Positions 33,852-45,117 of a DNA stretch of 64,000 nucleotides are shown in pieces. The notes under the pieces were generated by a model. It worked only from the letters and a program-made list of their open reading frames with translations, was not told the DNA's origin and did no database searches. The stretch comes from Boswellia sacra (Eukaryota; Streptophyta; Magnoliopsida; Sapindales; Burseraceae). Position 1 is the stretch's first letter, and every line of letters begins with the position of its first letter. A program made the position numbers and the translations under genes. The stretch lies in NCBI GenBank assembly GCA_013180625.2, contig SNVD02011157.1, positions 481,926-545,925 of the forward strand, written 5' to 3'.

Positions 33852-36800
33852 TTACTCATATAACTGACAGATGCCTAAGGCTTTTCTTAGATTTTCAAAC
33901 CTTGTTGTGTCCAATACCTTAGTGAACAAGTCAGCTAATTGTTTATCGGTGGAGATGTGCTCAATGTGTATCACCTTAGATTCTACTAGTTCCCTTATAA
34001 AATGGTATCTAATATCAATGTGTTTTGTTCTAGAATGCTGAACAGGATTTTTGAAAATATTTATAGCACTAGTATTATCACAAAATACAGTTATAGGCTT
34101 TTGTTCAATACCATAATCACTCAACATTTGCTTCATCCATAACAGTTGCGTACAACAACTCCCTACTGTTATATATCTGGCTTCAGCTGTAGACAAAGAA
34201 ATTGAATTCTGCTTCTTGCTTTGCCAAGAAACCAAGTTAGTACCAAGATAAAAACAACCTCCTGAAGTGCTTTTTCTGTTATCTGCATTTCCTACCCAAT
34301 CTGCATCACTGAACCCTGCAAGACAATCATTTGTGTCTTTAGAATACCATATTCCATAATCACATGTTCCATGTACATACCTGATGATTCTCTTTGCTGC
34401 TGTAAGATGTGATTCTTTGGGATTTGCTTGAAACCTTGCACAAAGTCCTATACTAAAGCTCAAATCTGGTCTGCTTGCTGTGAAGGCTGCCAATAATGCT
34501 TCGGTATAAGCTTGCATCAACTTCTTTCCCTGCATTATCTTTTGAAAGTTTCATATTAGTACTGATAGGAGTTTTCATTGGTTTTGCATTCTCAAGCCCA
34601 AATTTCTTTACTAGATTTTTGGCATATTTTGATTGAGATATGAATATCCCATTATTCATTTGCTTAACTTGCAATCCAAGAAAGAAATTTAATTCTCCTA
34701 TCATGCTCATCTCAAACTCTTCCTGCATCAACTTAACAAACTCATTAATTTTGCTTTTGTTCGTTGATCCGAAAACAATATCATCAACATATATTTGAGC
34801 AACAATAAAATAAGTTGATGCATGTTTGATAAACAAGGTCTTATCATTGCTACCTCTTTTATAACCTCTATTGATCAAGAAGTTTGTCAACCTTTCATAC
34901 CAAGCTCTAAGAGCTTGTTTCAAGCCATACAAAGCTTTGTACAATTTGTACACAAAATTAGGATGTTTAGGATCTTCAAACCCTTTAGGCTGTTCAACAA
35001 AAACTTCTTCATTGAGATAACCATTTAAAAATGCAGTTTTAACATCCATTTGATACAACTTAAAATCAAGCAAACAAGCAATTGTAAGTAGTAATCTGAT
35101 TGAATCAAGTCTAGCTACAGGTGCAAAGGTCTCATCAAAGTCTATGCCTTCAACTTGTGTGTAACCTTGTGCAACTAACCTAGCTTTATTCCTTACTATT
35201 TGACCACTTTCATTAGTTTTATTTTTGAAAATCCATTTAGTTCCAATGACATTTGTACCATCTAGCCTAGGAACTAATTCCCACACTTCATTTCTTTTAA
35301 ACTGATTAAGTTCATCTTGCATAGCTTGAATCCACACTTCTTCTTTTAAAGCTTCTTTCACATTTTTTGGTTCAACTAAAGAAATATAACATGCAAACCT
35401 TACCTGATTTCTTACCTTGCTCCAGGTTTTCATAATACCATCTGGTGTTCCAATGATAGAACTTGTTGGATGTGCCTTTTGAATCCATGTGGGTGGATCT
35501 TTTCTCTCTTCATCATCCCGGATTGAGCTTTTGTCCAAATCTGAGTTGTCAGATGTTACTATTATGTCAGGTGTGACAGCAGCTGTTTCTTCCTTCATAA
35601 CAGCATCGTCCTTTTTGTTGTTGTCTGAATCTGATTTTTCTGTATCTTGTGTGAAGCTAGTTATGCTTTCCTCTTGTGAGTATTTCGCATAATCATCAAG
35701 GTCATCAAATACTACATTTGCAGATTCCATGAATGCCTCAGTTCTCAGACTGTAAACTCGAAAAGCTTTGCTGTTTTGTTCATATCCCACAAAGACTCAT
35801 TCATCACTCCTTGGATCCAATTTTTCTAACAGTTCTCTGTCGTTTAAGATGTAACACCTGCAACCAAAGACATGAAAATATTTCAAATTAGGTTTTCTTC
35901 CTTTCAAAATCTCATAAGGTGTCTGATTAGTGCCAGGTCTAAGAAAAACTCTATTTGAAATATAACAAGCCGTGCTTATTGCTTCAGCCCATAGCCTCTT
36001 GGTCAACTTCTTACTATTAAGCATTACTCTTGCCATCTCTTGAAGAGTTCTATTTTTCCTCTCCACAATGCCATTCTGTTCAGAGGTTTTAGGAGCTAAA
36101 AATTCATGATCAATTCCATGACATTTGCAAAAGTCAGCATAGCTAACATTTTCAAACTCCTTGCCATGATCACTTCTTATTCTCACAATTCTTCCGATGT
36201 TCCTATTTTGCTCATTTTCAAGCTTGACACAAAAGTTCCTGAAAGCATCAAAAGTGTCAGATTTTTCTTTAATGAAATCAACCCAAGTATATCTAGAGAA
36301 ATCATCCACACAAATAAATATATATCTCTTACCTGTAATGCTTTCTATTTGCATAGGACCCATAAGATCCATGTGAAGCAAATCAAGTATCTTAGAAGTG
36401 CTAAGATATAGATTTGATTTGTGTGAACTTATAATTTGTTTTCCCATTTGACATGGTCCACAAATTTTATCAATTTTGTCATCAAGTTTAGGAACTCCTC
36501 TTACAGCACCTAACTTAGTTAATTTAACTAAGTCTTTGTAATTTAAGTGTCCTAATTTTTGATGCCACAATTCTAAATCCGAAATCCTAGCATGAAATGC
36601 AATTTCTACTGGATAACAATTATCCAAAGATCTATCATCTTCTAGAATGCATTTACCAAAACTATCTAAGACCATGCATTTGTTTTGTGTGAAATTAACA
36701 GTATACTTTTCATCATAAATCTGACTAATGCTTAAAAGATTAGCTTTCAAGTCTTCCACAAAAAGGACATTTCTAAAATTTGGTAGGCCTTTGACCTTCA

Positions 36801-36960
36801 AAGTGCCTTTACCAATTATCTTACTTGTTGCTCCATCTCCAAAGGTGACATTTCCATCCCTGCATGCTTTAAAGTCTATTAGAAACAATTTATTTCCAGT
36901 CATGTGCCTGGAACAACCGCTGTCAAAATACCACAGATCATTAGATGCATGATTAAGTGC
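33852..36960 (-). pseudogene. Copia-2 pol: protease, integrase, RT, RNase H
   Basis: On the minus strand: protease site YFDSGCSRHMTG (about 36930), GAG_pre-integrase (LWHQKLGHLNY, then CGPCQMGKQI), and the integrase core with HMDLMGP, IRSDHGKEF and NGIVERKNRT. RT has [31 protein letters not shown] and the catalytic [10 protein letters not shown]. RNase H has FSDADWVGN and DNTSAI. Breaks: TGA near 35794 inside the [14 protein letters not shown] stretch, and a small deletion near 34490 that shifts frame between RT and RNase H. It joins gag through a frameshift near 36990. Confidence 0.92.
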
Positions 36961-38738
36961 AGTAAAGGCAACATGACATACTGTTTTATCTTTTTAACCC
37001 ACTGCTGTTGTGGTTTTGATAATAGTTTAAATTGTTTTGACCTTTTATGCAAAAGATTCAATAATTTAAAGCATCTAGATCTGATATGTTCTTTTTTACC
37101 ACAAAAATAACAAATAGGAATGAATTTCCTTACCTTTTCAAGACTGGATTTGAACAAACTCAGTGGAGAAACATACATTTCACTGCTCTCGGAATTAGAA
37201 CTTGACTTTGATGAGTTAAGTTCAAGAATTTTACCAGATGTTGAAGCTTTCACAAAAACTATTTTTAATGACGATGCACCGTTTCTTTCTGTGTATCCTA
37301 GTCCATGTTTGTTCGAGTTGTCTCTTCCAAGGTTCAAGACCTGATCAAGTTTGGCTGCTCCAATTTTAAGTTGATCAACACACTTCTTGGTTTCAATCAG
37401 TTCTGTTGTGATTTTCTCAATGTGTGCTGTTTTGTCTGTTAAAACAGTCTCAAGATCTGTGATGTGATTTTCAGCATAAGCTTTTTCACATTTCAGAACT
37501 TTAGTCTCCTTTCTCAAGGTGTTGATTTCTTCTTTCTGGCTCAGCCATTCAACATATAGTGCATTATACATTTCTTGCAACTCTTCATAATATTCAGGTT
37601 TGTCTTCTTCATCTGAATGATCAACACTGTCTTGACAATCTTTTATTATGTCTGACATAACAGCCTTCCCTTTATCTGCTGCAGATGCTGTGAATGCAAC
37701 AAAATTGTTCATACAATCTTGGTCTTCTGACTCCGTTTCTGATTCATCACTCTAGGTTGCTGTCAGCCTTTTGTTTTTCTTCTTGAGATTAGCACATTCA
37801 GATTGAATATGCCAATAACCAGAACATTCATAACATTGAATCTGTCCTTTCTTTTCAAGTTGTTTTGGTTTCTTTTTCTCATTCTCCTTGCTGAATTTTT
37901 TGAACTTTTCTTCACTTGAGTTTGATGGCTTTCCTTGATTCTTTTTCCTGAAATTTCTTTTCATGAACTTGACATAATTTCTTGTTAGAAAAGCAATTTG
38001 TTTAGAATCAGTTTCATCAAGCTCATCACTACATTCTTCATCAGATTTTTCAGCTTTCACATTAAATGCAATGCTCTTACCTTTTTGTTTCCAAGTACTT
38101 TGATTTATTTCAAAGTTTTGGAGAATACCAATCAATTCATCAACTCTCATTTCATCAGTATTTTTCACTTCCTCAATAGCGAAAATTTTAGGTTGAAATT
38201 TGTCTGGGACAGACCTAATTATCTTACTAACAACCTCTGCATCGGTGAAAGTTTTACCAAGCATGCATGTGGAATTTGTTATGTGACATATCTTTGAGTA
38301 AAAATCAGAAATTGATTCATCCTCATGCATCATTAGATTTTCAAATTGAGAATTCAGCCTCATTAATTTAGATCTTTTAACAGATGCAGTACCTTCATGT
38401 TTTACCTCAACTATATCCCATGCTTCTTTGACCGATTTGCACCTTGAAATCTGTCCAAAGTTGTTTAAGTCTACTACAGCAAAGACTGCATTAAGAGCCT
38501 CGGAGTTCCAACTGGATCGTCGGTATTCTTCATCAGACCATTCGTCCTCTGATTTAGATTTGGCATTACTAAAAGCATTCAGCTTCGTTGGAGGTGTCCA
38601 TCCCTTAAGTACACTCATCCAAGCCCTGTCATCAAGCGACTTGATAAACATCATCATTCTTACCTTCCAATATGAATAATTACTGTCATCGAGAATAGGT
38701 GGTTGCGTTCCAGATCCTCCACTGTGAATAAACTCCAT
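36961..38738 (-). pseudogene. Copia-2 gag
   Basis: The start MEFIHSGGSGTQPPILDDSN at 38738 lies 46 bases after the primer site. The N-terminal block LDDSNYSYWKVRMMMFIKSL and the UBN2 domain (EAWDIVEVKHEGTASVKRSK, VPDKFQPKIFAIEEVK) define Copia gag. A first CCHC knuckle (CYECSGYWHIQSEC) is followed by an in-frame TAG at 37752-37754. The frame then goes on through an acidic coiled-coil stretch to a second knuckle (CYFCGKKEHIRSRC) near 37090. Two knuckles are also found in Copia-1, and the gag is unusually long. Confidence 0.9.
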
Positions 38739-38784
38739 CCTTCCAGATTAATTTGATCGTTTTCTTCACTTGTCTATCAGTGAA

Positions 38785-38800
38785 CCCACTCTGATACCAA
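38785..38800 (-). other. Copia-2 primer binding site (tRNA-iMet)
   Basis: The sense strand reads TTGGTATCAGAGTGGG right after the 5' LTR end, complementary to initiator tRNA-Met. Confidence 0.9.
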
Positions 38801-38801
38801 T

Positions 38802-39670
38802 TGAAAATTCTGGAGGTATGCAGTTATAAGAAATATAACAGTAAACTGTAATGTAAATTGGCACAGGAGGATTTTTACGTGGTTCAATTATAAAAACCTA
38901 CGTCCACGGACAGCTATAGAGTTGCAATTCACTATGTTCTTGTTTGTACAATCTTTAAGACCTTTTACAGTGCTGACTCACTCTCACGCACAGACCTAAT
39001 CTTTTACAAACAAAATCTTCACAAAGATCCTAAACACTAGTGACACTGGGCACTCTCTGTCACATATAACTTAACAACAATGACGTCTGACACTGAATTA
39101 CATAAACACTTAACCCGCAAGTTATCCCAAGTGTTTACTAACTTACACAGACTCAATCAACAACTCATGTACGATTTCTAACTATCATACATGAAAACAA
39201 AGACTTAATGAATGAAAGACATAAAGACATCCCTTGGTGTCAAAGCTTTGCAATTATAAAGTCATGGAATGCCGTGATGAACAATCAACAATCTCTCTTG
39301 CGCCAAAGACTCTCTCACTCAATGCTTGCTTCCGACTTTTTCATACATCAATATATATTGAGAGATCTTGATACAATTTTTCTAAAAGTCCTGTAAGGAT
39401 CTCAATCAAGATCACATTAGGATTAGGATAAAACAAAATAGGAAATGCTTTATAGTTAATCTCCTAAAGTAATAAGGATATATTAACTATCTTCCTATTT
39501 TGATTAGGATACAAAATATTATCTTGATCAAGAGAGACAATTATCAAAATACTTCCTATAATAATTATCTAGAAACAGTAAAATAGGAATAAAATACTTT
39601 AATTACTTTTATCACAAGTTAACCAAAATTTGAACATGTGAATGTCACATGTTTGACGTGAACACCAACA
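38802..39670 (-). repeat. Copia-2 5' LTR
   Basis: Ends TG...CA (sense TGTTGGTGTT to AATTTTCA). It matches 29670-30559 closely. It abuts the right-hand CAAAT duplication. Confidence 0.94.
38878..38908 (-). other. Conserved Copia LTR hairpin (Copia-2 5' LTR)
   Basis: Outer stem CGTGG/CCACG, internal loop ACGTA/GAA, inner stem GGTT with AATT (two G-U pairs). Compared with the 3' LTR copy, the outer stem is perfect here and the inner stem is weaker. Confidence 0.8.
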
Positions 39671-39675
39671 CAAAT
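39671..39675. repeat. Target-site duplication of Copia-2, right copy
   Basis: CAAAT, identical to 29665-29669. Confidence 0.88.
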
Positions 39676-40143
39676 AATATGAGTTACATATTACACATAA
39701 TTATAATGTCGAAAATCAAAATACTTAATGCCATCTAAAACATAATCATACAACTTATGATTTACCAAAAAATATTAAAAAATTAATAATTAAAACAAGT
39801 TCATAATTCATATTATGTTATTCATAGGAGAATTTTTACAATTATAACATGTGAATTAAAACTTTAAAATAGTGAATAAAACTATGTTAATTGGTTATAA
39901 GCAATAAACCAAATCCTAAATATTCAATTTAAAAAAATACTATGTGCCATCCTGCAATGCTATATAACACAAAGCTAAAGAAAACTAGAAGAAGAAGATC
40001 ATTATTCGTCGGAGAATCTTGCAAGAGTGCAAAGTAAATCAAACAAATGCAAGTTTGCTCCTAAAATCGCTTCGTTTTCATCTTTTGTTTTTCTTGGACA
40101 CTCTTGAACCTCTTTCATTTTGCGTCCCAAACACCAAAAGAAG
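39676..40143. other. AT-rich upstream region of the B3 gene
   Basis: AT-rich. A TATA-like CTATATAAC lies near 39960, about 180 bases before the first ATG, and could be the promoter of the B3 gene. Confidence 0.45.
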
Positions 40144-42036
40144 ATGGCACTCTCTCAGTCTGACATGATGACTGTCCACTTCTACAAAGTTTACACTGCA
40201 CAACATTGCTATTAGAGATTGGTAATACAACACAACTCTTCGCTCCATGCTTTTGCATTTGGATTATTCATTTGTGTTTTCTTTAACAAACTTCTCTGAT
40301 ATTTTTGTGGAATCGGTTTGTTCTATCATATGTTTTGTTGGAATGATAAAGGTTGGATCTTTACACTTGTATGGTTGATGGGTCGCAAAAGTGAGTTACA
40401 AAACTAAATAGAGTTCTAATCTTTTTAGGTTTAGACGTTTTTGAAGGTTTGTTAAGTTGACCTCTCTTGATTCTATTGGACTGAGATGCATTAAATCATT
40501 TTAAGGTGTTCCGTTCTGCTTCCTTTAGATGTTTTGAGAGCTATTGTGAAAGATGTTGAAGTAGAGATGTATTAGAGCACTGTTTGTTTAACTTTTGAAA
40601 TGTTATACAATTGGGATTTGGTCATAGTATATGAACAATTGGAGCACAGAGAAGCTGAAAAGAAATCTTAAAAGCAACTGAAACAAAAAAGAAACACTAG
40701 TTAACAAATTTTCAATAATAGTTTGCATGTTTATGATTGGCTTTTTCTAACTCTAATTTCTTCTCTAGAAAATTCTGATTGATTTTGTTGCCAAGATGAA
40801 TAGAATACCGCACATGGTCGTGCTCGATAATGGAATGGGAATGGTTTGGCATATGGAGGTGAGTTCTAGCAATGAAGGTTGTTTTTTTCAAAATGGTTGG
40901 GAAAAATTTGTTAACGACAATGAAATCATACTTGCAGATATTTTTGTTTTTGGATATGATGGTTGTGGTCGGTTCACTGTTAACAATCTAGGGAGTTCTA
41001 GATGTTCGAAGGAGGATAATAATGACAGCATACACATTAACATAGAGAATGTGATGCCAGATGATAACGAGGGAAAAAGGGAGAAAGAAGCAAGTGAATA
41101 GTATGAACGATGTTGTCATTGTTGATGATGATGATGATGATAATGAAAATTATGAAGAAGAGGTGGAGGAGGAGGGGGTAATAGCTGTAACAACCAACAA
41201 AAGGTGCAGAGGCAAGACCCTTAGCCGAAACAATGGTAAGTATTATGGACCAATTAGTTTCTCTTCCTAATTTAACGGTTATCCCATGTGTATGCATGGA
41301 TAATATAACTTACTATTTGATTTTAATAAGGACGATCCTAGAAAAAGGCTGCTATTGGGGATGGAGGGTCTAACAAAGGAGTTGATGTGATAAAACATAT
41401 TCAACCTGAAAATCCCCACTTTGTTAGCAATTCATGTGGATCCATGATGAATGACGTGGTAATGATCAAAGCTCATATGTAAAACTGAGACTAAAGGCAC
41501 AACTATTTATGATTTCACATCTCGTGCTCTTTTACAATATAGTAAGTTCTCAAATCTTCTAGACAAACTCAAAGAACTGATCTTGCTACTAGTACATAAG
41601 TGAGACTTCATGGCACCTTTCAATTTCAGTTTTACATAAACTACTAGTAATATAACGATTTGCTTCTACCATTGCTCATAGATAATAGCTTACATCACTA
41701 CTTTATACATTTATTAAAATCTGTGTAGCACCACGAATGTTAGTTGTCTCATATCACTATATAGTTGCCTATGATAGACTGAACTCTTTGTTCATATTAC
41801 AGTATGTTCCATCAGTGGTATTTAAAAGCTTTGGAATTGAAGTGGCTGAAAATGTTTACTTTCTTGATGAGTTCAAAGGAAAGGTTGCCCACTGGAAAGA
41901 CAGTTGGACGTTCATTAGTGGGTGGAGTTCTTTCTGCTGGTTTAACTATATGCATAAAGATGACATTTGCACATTGTATGGGGTGTTGGTTCCCAAAGCC
42001 AAATTGAAACTTAATGGGACTGAACTAACAGAGTGA
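40144..42036 (+). pseudogene. REM-type B3-domain gene (two B3 domains), broken
   Basis: Proposed exons: 40144-40221, 40769-41235, 41331-41458 and 41803-42036, all with GT..AG introns. The first B3 domain reads VHFYKVYTAQH, KILIDFVAKM, GMVWHMEV, FFQNGWEKFVND and DIFVFGYDGCGRFTV. An Asp/Glu-rich linker follows (41115-41185), then the second B3 domain: HIQPENPHFVSN, YVPSVVFKSFGIEVAENVYF, SWTFISGWSSFCWFNYMHKD and ICTLYGVL. REM proteins are plant nuclear DNA-binding proteins. Breaks: TAG 40213-40215 in exon 1, a frameshift at about 41060-41100, and TAG 41339-41341. The final stop is TGA 42034-42036. It is the only recognisable host gene here. Confidence 0.82.
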
Positions 42037-42272
42037 AAAGGACGCTAAAAGCTTCAGCCTCCCTTCCGTTTGCTCAGAATATAGTGTGCAGCTTATGCAC
42101 TTTCCTCTAACTGAATCATCCAACCTTCTGGATTTTCTTTTAGTCCAAACAGACCAATTTCTGGGTTGTTGCTATCTAAGCTCCCTAATCCAAAAGATGA
42201 TTATGAATTTATATCTCACATTGCAGCACTAGATATCTCTTTTTTTAATTCAAGGATTTTACGATCTAGTAA

Positions 42273-42281
42273 CATATGTTT
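42273..42281. repeat. Target-site duplication of MULE-1, left copy
   Basis: The 9-bp CATATGTTT here is repeated at 48047-48055. Nine bases is the usual Mutator duplication length. Confidence 0.88.
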
Positions 42282-42400
42282 GGGATATTTTTTTATTTGA
42301 CCCCTTTTGGGGTCATGTAACTAAATATAACCCCTTTCTCAAATTTAACTATTTCTAACCCCTTTTCTAAGAGAAAAGACTAGAATGCCCTTACTACTTC
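42282..42400. repeat. MULE-1 left terminal inverted repeat
   Basis: Starts GGGATATTTTTTTATTTGAC and includes ACCCCTTTTGGGGTCA and TTTAACTATTTCTAACCC. The last phrase is exactly matched by the right end in reverse complement. Confidence 0.8.
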
Positions 42401-42716
42401 TTTTTCTACTTCTTCCATCAACAAGCCTACACTTATGAAACAAATAACAAAGTTTTTCACGTTTGAACATCACAATTCCATCTCAATTCCATCAACAAGC
42501 AGTATTTCTTCAAAGCACTTCTAGAGATTGAACAGGCACAGCTACAACCAATATAGAGTCTGGTGTTGCTTCAGTTCAGCTTCAATAACCACTGTATGTT
42601 GAGACTTATTATTTAGATTTATTTTCTCCCTTGTTTTTATTTGATATCTATCAAAGTGGACCATGTTGAAGGAAGATAAGGCTTGAAACTATGGTTTTTT
42701 GTTGTAAAAACGTGTT

Positions 42717-42836
42717 GCACGACTCATTTCTCCAAAGGGTCGTGCTGCACGACTCCTTTCTCCAAAAGGTCAAGTTGCACGACTCTTTTCTCCAAAGGGT
42801 CGTGCTGCACGACTCATTTCTCCAAATACTTGTCTC
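42717..42836 (+). repeat. 30-bp tandem repeat, four units
   Basis: Units begin GCACGACTC at 42717, 42747, 42777 and 42807, with an exact 30-bp period. Each contains TTTCTCCAAAGGGTCGTGCT. Each unit is itself GCACGAC ... GTCGTGC, a widely spaced version of the palindrome. An inverted relative lies at 55195-55300 in MULE-2, about the same distance from its end. Confidence 0.9.
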
Positions 42837-42950
42837 CAAACAGTCATGCAATAGAGTGAAATCTATTTGAGTTAATTGTATTGTTTTGTATTGGTATTGC
42901 AGGCTTTAGTAAATGGATAATTTTTGTTTTTCTATTGTGTATGATGGTGA

Positions 42951-43328
42951 ATGGTGTCGAGTGGCAGAGATTTTTTTATTGCAGTGTTTAGAGTTCGTAA
43001 CTTATCAGTCTATAATTTTAGTCATCTCTTTTATAAGTCCGAAGTCATATTGATTGCATATGCGGAGGCTATCTATCCTGTTGGTTCGTCTGAGGACTGG
43101 GATATCCCAGATGAAGTTGAGGCACGTATAATATTATCCCCCGCGAAATGTCTCGGACGGGGTCAACAAAAGAAGAATCAAATTCTGTCGTTGGGTGAAG
43201 AAAGGACATCACGTAAATGTGGGAGGTGTGGTGGCAGGAGTCATAATCAAAAGACATGCCGTTCGATGAATCCGCTGTCAACCCAAAGAAATCAGGAGGC
43301 TCTATCAAATGATACCGGTGGGGAGTAA
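42951..43328 (+). pseudogene. C-terminal fragment of a MULE (MURA-type) transposase
   Basis: From about 43050 the frame reads AYAEAIYPVGSSEDWDIPDE, then a basic linker and GEERTSRKCGRCGGRSHNQ, finishing the CX2CX4HX4C knuckle with KTC. This 'YAEAIYPV ... W..P......I.PP' stretch plus a zinc knuckle is the typical end of plant MULE transposases. The catalytic DDE core and SWIM finger are absent. Transposases of this kind bind the element ends and cut and paste them. The region before 43020 shows no homology I can recognise. Confidence 0.75.
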
Positions 43329-43633
43329 CCACACAATGAATATGATAACAACCACATGTACTTACTGCTTATTAAAAGCATTACTTTAAGCAATGGATGT
43401 GTGTGTTGTAATCGTTTTGTTGGACATGTTAGTGGTTGATGTTGTTGCCTAATGACTTCAATGCTCAAAATTATTATTAAGTTGTTCTTGTATACCAGTT
43501 AGCTACGGCATTGTAATGCAATTTTATTTCTCTTACATTGTAATTATATATAATATCAATAGAAATGGACAAGAGTAATATCTAAAATAGGACAACTCAA
43601 AACATCGTGTAATAGAGTTAATTCAAAAATTTG

Positions 43634-44300
43634 GCACGACCATGTCGTTTGATAAACCTGTTTTGTTGCAATAGAGTGAAATCTGTGTTATTGCACGACC
43701 CGGTCGTGCTGATTACAAGACTGAGTCGTGCAACAAAACAGATTCTATTTAGAAATATGCTTCGTTGCACAACCGGGTCGTGCAATAGAGTAGAATCTGT
43801 TTTATTGCACGACTTGGTCGTGCAACAAAACAAATTATGTTTTGAAATCTGTTTTATTGCACGATCGGATTGTGCTGATTGCACGACCCCGTCGTGCAGC
43901 AAAACAAATTCTATTTAGTTGCACGACCCGGTCGTGCTGGTAGCACGACCTGGTCGTGCAATAGTCTAATGGGTTTGTCGCAGACCCCGTCGTCCTGATT
44001 GCAATAGAGTGAATGCCAGGTAATGTGCACGACCCAATTACATTGAAAAGTTGGCATGACCAAGTCGTGCACAAGGTGAAAGTGGCATTTTTGCACAACA
44101 ACAATGTGTTTACAATATATACATACATATACACCTGTAAATCGCGGATAAAATCAGTTTATAATTACCAAAGTGCTTTAACTATTCAAAAAGTGATAAA
44201 TGGATACAAAGACAATAATATCACTAAAGGTATGATGTCAGTTTATTGCACGACCCTAACAAAACAGATTCTGTTTTGTTGCACGACTCGGTCGTGCTAG
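43634..44300. repeat. Palindrome array A in MULE-1
   Basis: About 14 full or degenerate copies of a palindrome near GCACGACCNGGTCGTGC. Examples are 43697, 43770, 43817, 43881, 43921, 43943, 44055 and 44282. Some occur as close pairs joined by CTGATT or CTGGTA-like links, separated by AT-rich spacers with AATCTGTTTTRTTGC wording. Confidence 0.88.
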
Positions 44301-44488
44301 TAGCAAAGGTATGATGCTGCAATTACTCATTCCCTTGAATCAAATACAATAAAATAAAAAAAGGTATGATGCTGCAATTACTCATTCTTTTGAATCAAAT
44401 ACGTATATCCAAAATAGTATTACAAAGTTTGAGAGGAATGTCATGGTTTCTAAAATGCGGAATGTGAACATGGTTTTGCAACTCATTT

Positions 44489-44770
44489 CTACGATCTTAT
44501 ATCAAACATATCTGCTGCTAACTCCTTCCAATACTTTCGAGCATGGTGTGGATGACGTATAACTTCTATGGACTCACCAGTAATCAGACAACTAAGATAC
44601 AATATAAGAAGAACTTCACAATCTCCACTGCACGAGAAAAGAATATAATGGTTAGTTGTAACTTCAAGAGAGGATATTACGATAAAAGAAACAAGTTTAA
44701 TGATAAAATGGAGTGACACCTTATCTGTTGTTGGGGAACACCCTGGACTCGAATGATCGGCCATGGATCT
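44489..44770 (-). pseudogene. Ulp1-like (C48) protease C-terminal fragment in MULE-1
   Basis: Minus strand. The exon ending at 44720 reads WPIIRVQGVPQQQI, the Gln-containing motif of C48 peptidases. A GT..AG intron (44719-44628, GTGTCA to GTGCAG) leads to GDCEVLLILYLSCLITGES and HARKYWKELAADMFDI, stop at 44489. In active Ulp1-type enzymes the catalytic Cys is followed by Gly (DCG); here it is DCE. These enzymes process or remove SUMO. In Kaonashi-type MULEs such domains accompany the transposase; the role is unknown. A paralogous piece occurs inverted in MULE-2 at 50502-50618. Confidence 0.72.
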
Positions 44771-44837
44771 ACACCACCACCGTTCTTTTCTTCAAACTAA
44801 CCCGGACAACCCGGGCTTGTAAAATTGTTAAGTACAA

Positions 44838-45117
44838 CCATCTCTCGGTCGTGTAGTAAATAAAAATTTAGGAAAAGCTCCATAATCAATTAGCACAACT
44901 AAAGTCGTGGTACTTGCATGACCTGGTCGTGCGCAAATTAAAATTAGAAATTTGGCACGACCTAGTCATGCAACAAAGTGAAATTGGTTCTGTTGCACGA
45001 CTAGGTTGTGCAATAATGTGAAATCAAAAATTTTGCACAACCCAGTCGTGCTACAGGCACGACCTGGTCGTGCAGTAAACGTGCAAATCTGTAATGTTGC
45101 ACGAACTAGTCGTGCAA
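44838..45117. repeat. Palindrome array B in MULE-1
   Basis: Eight copies or degenerate copies of the same palindrome, e.g. 44917, 44955, 44995, 45035, 45057 and 45098. It is separated from array A by the Ulp1-like exons. Confidence 0.87.

Larger units (their letters stand above)
29670..39670 (-). mobile_element. Copia-2: complete Sire-like Copia element with third ORF
   Basis: The element is 10,001 bp on the minus strand, with LTRs of 890 and 869 bp and matching 5-bp flanks (CAAAT). Order on the sense strand: 5' LTR, tRNA-iMet primer site, gag, protease-integrase-RT-RNase H, a third ORF, polypurine tract, 3' LTR. Size and the extra ORF after pol fit the Sire/Maximus lineage. All ORFs have at least one stop or frameshift. 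The two LTRs differ by scattered substitutions and a roughly 20-bp indel near 29950, so the insertion is not recent. Confidence 0.95.

Noticed and set aside
33852..36960. Endogenous pararetrovirus or retrovirus
   Set aside because: Domain order protease-integrase-RT-RNase H with a tRNA-iMet primer site and 5-bp duplications is that of a Ty1/Copia retrotransposon.
43618..44134. Open frames repeating 'TTGSCN / RPGRA' wording
   Set aside because: They are translations of the palindrome array; the repetition is at DNA level.
42717..45117. CRISPR-like array of palindromic repeats
   Set aside because: Repeats are imperfect, spacers are irregular and themselves repetitive, there are no cas genes, and the DNA is clearly plant nuclear.
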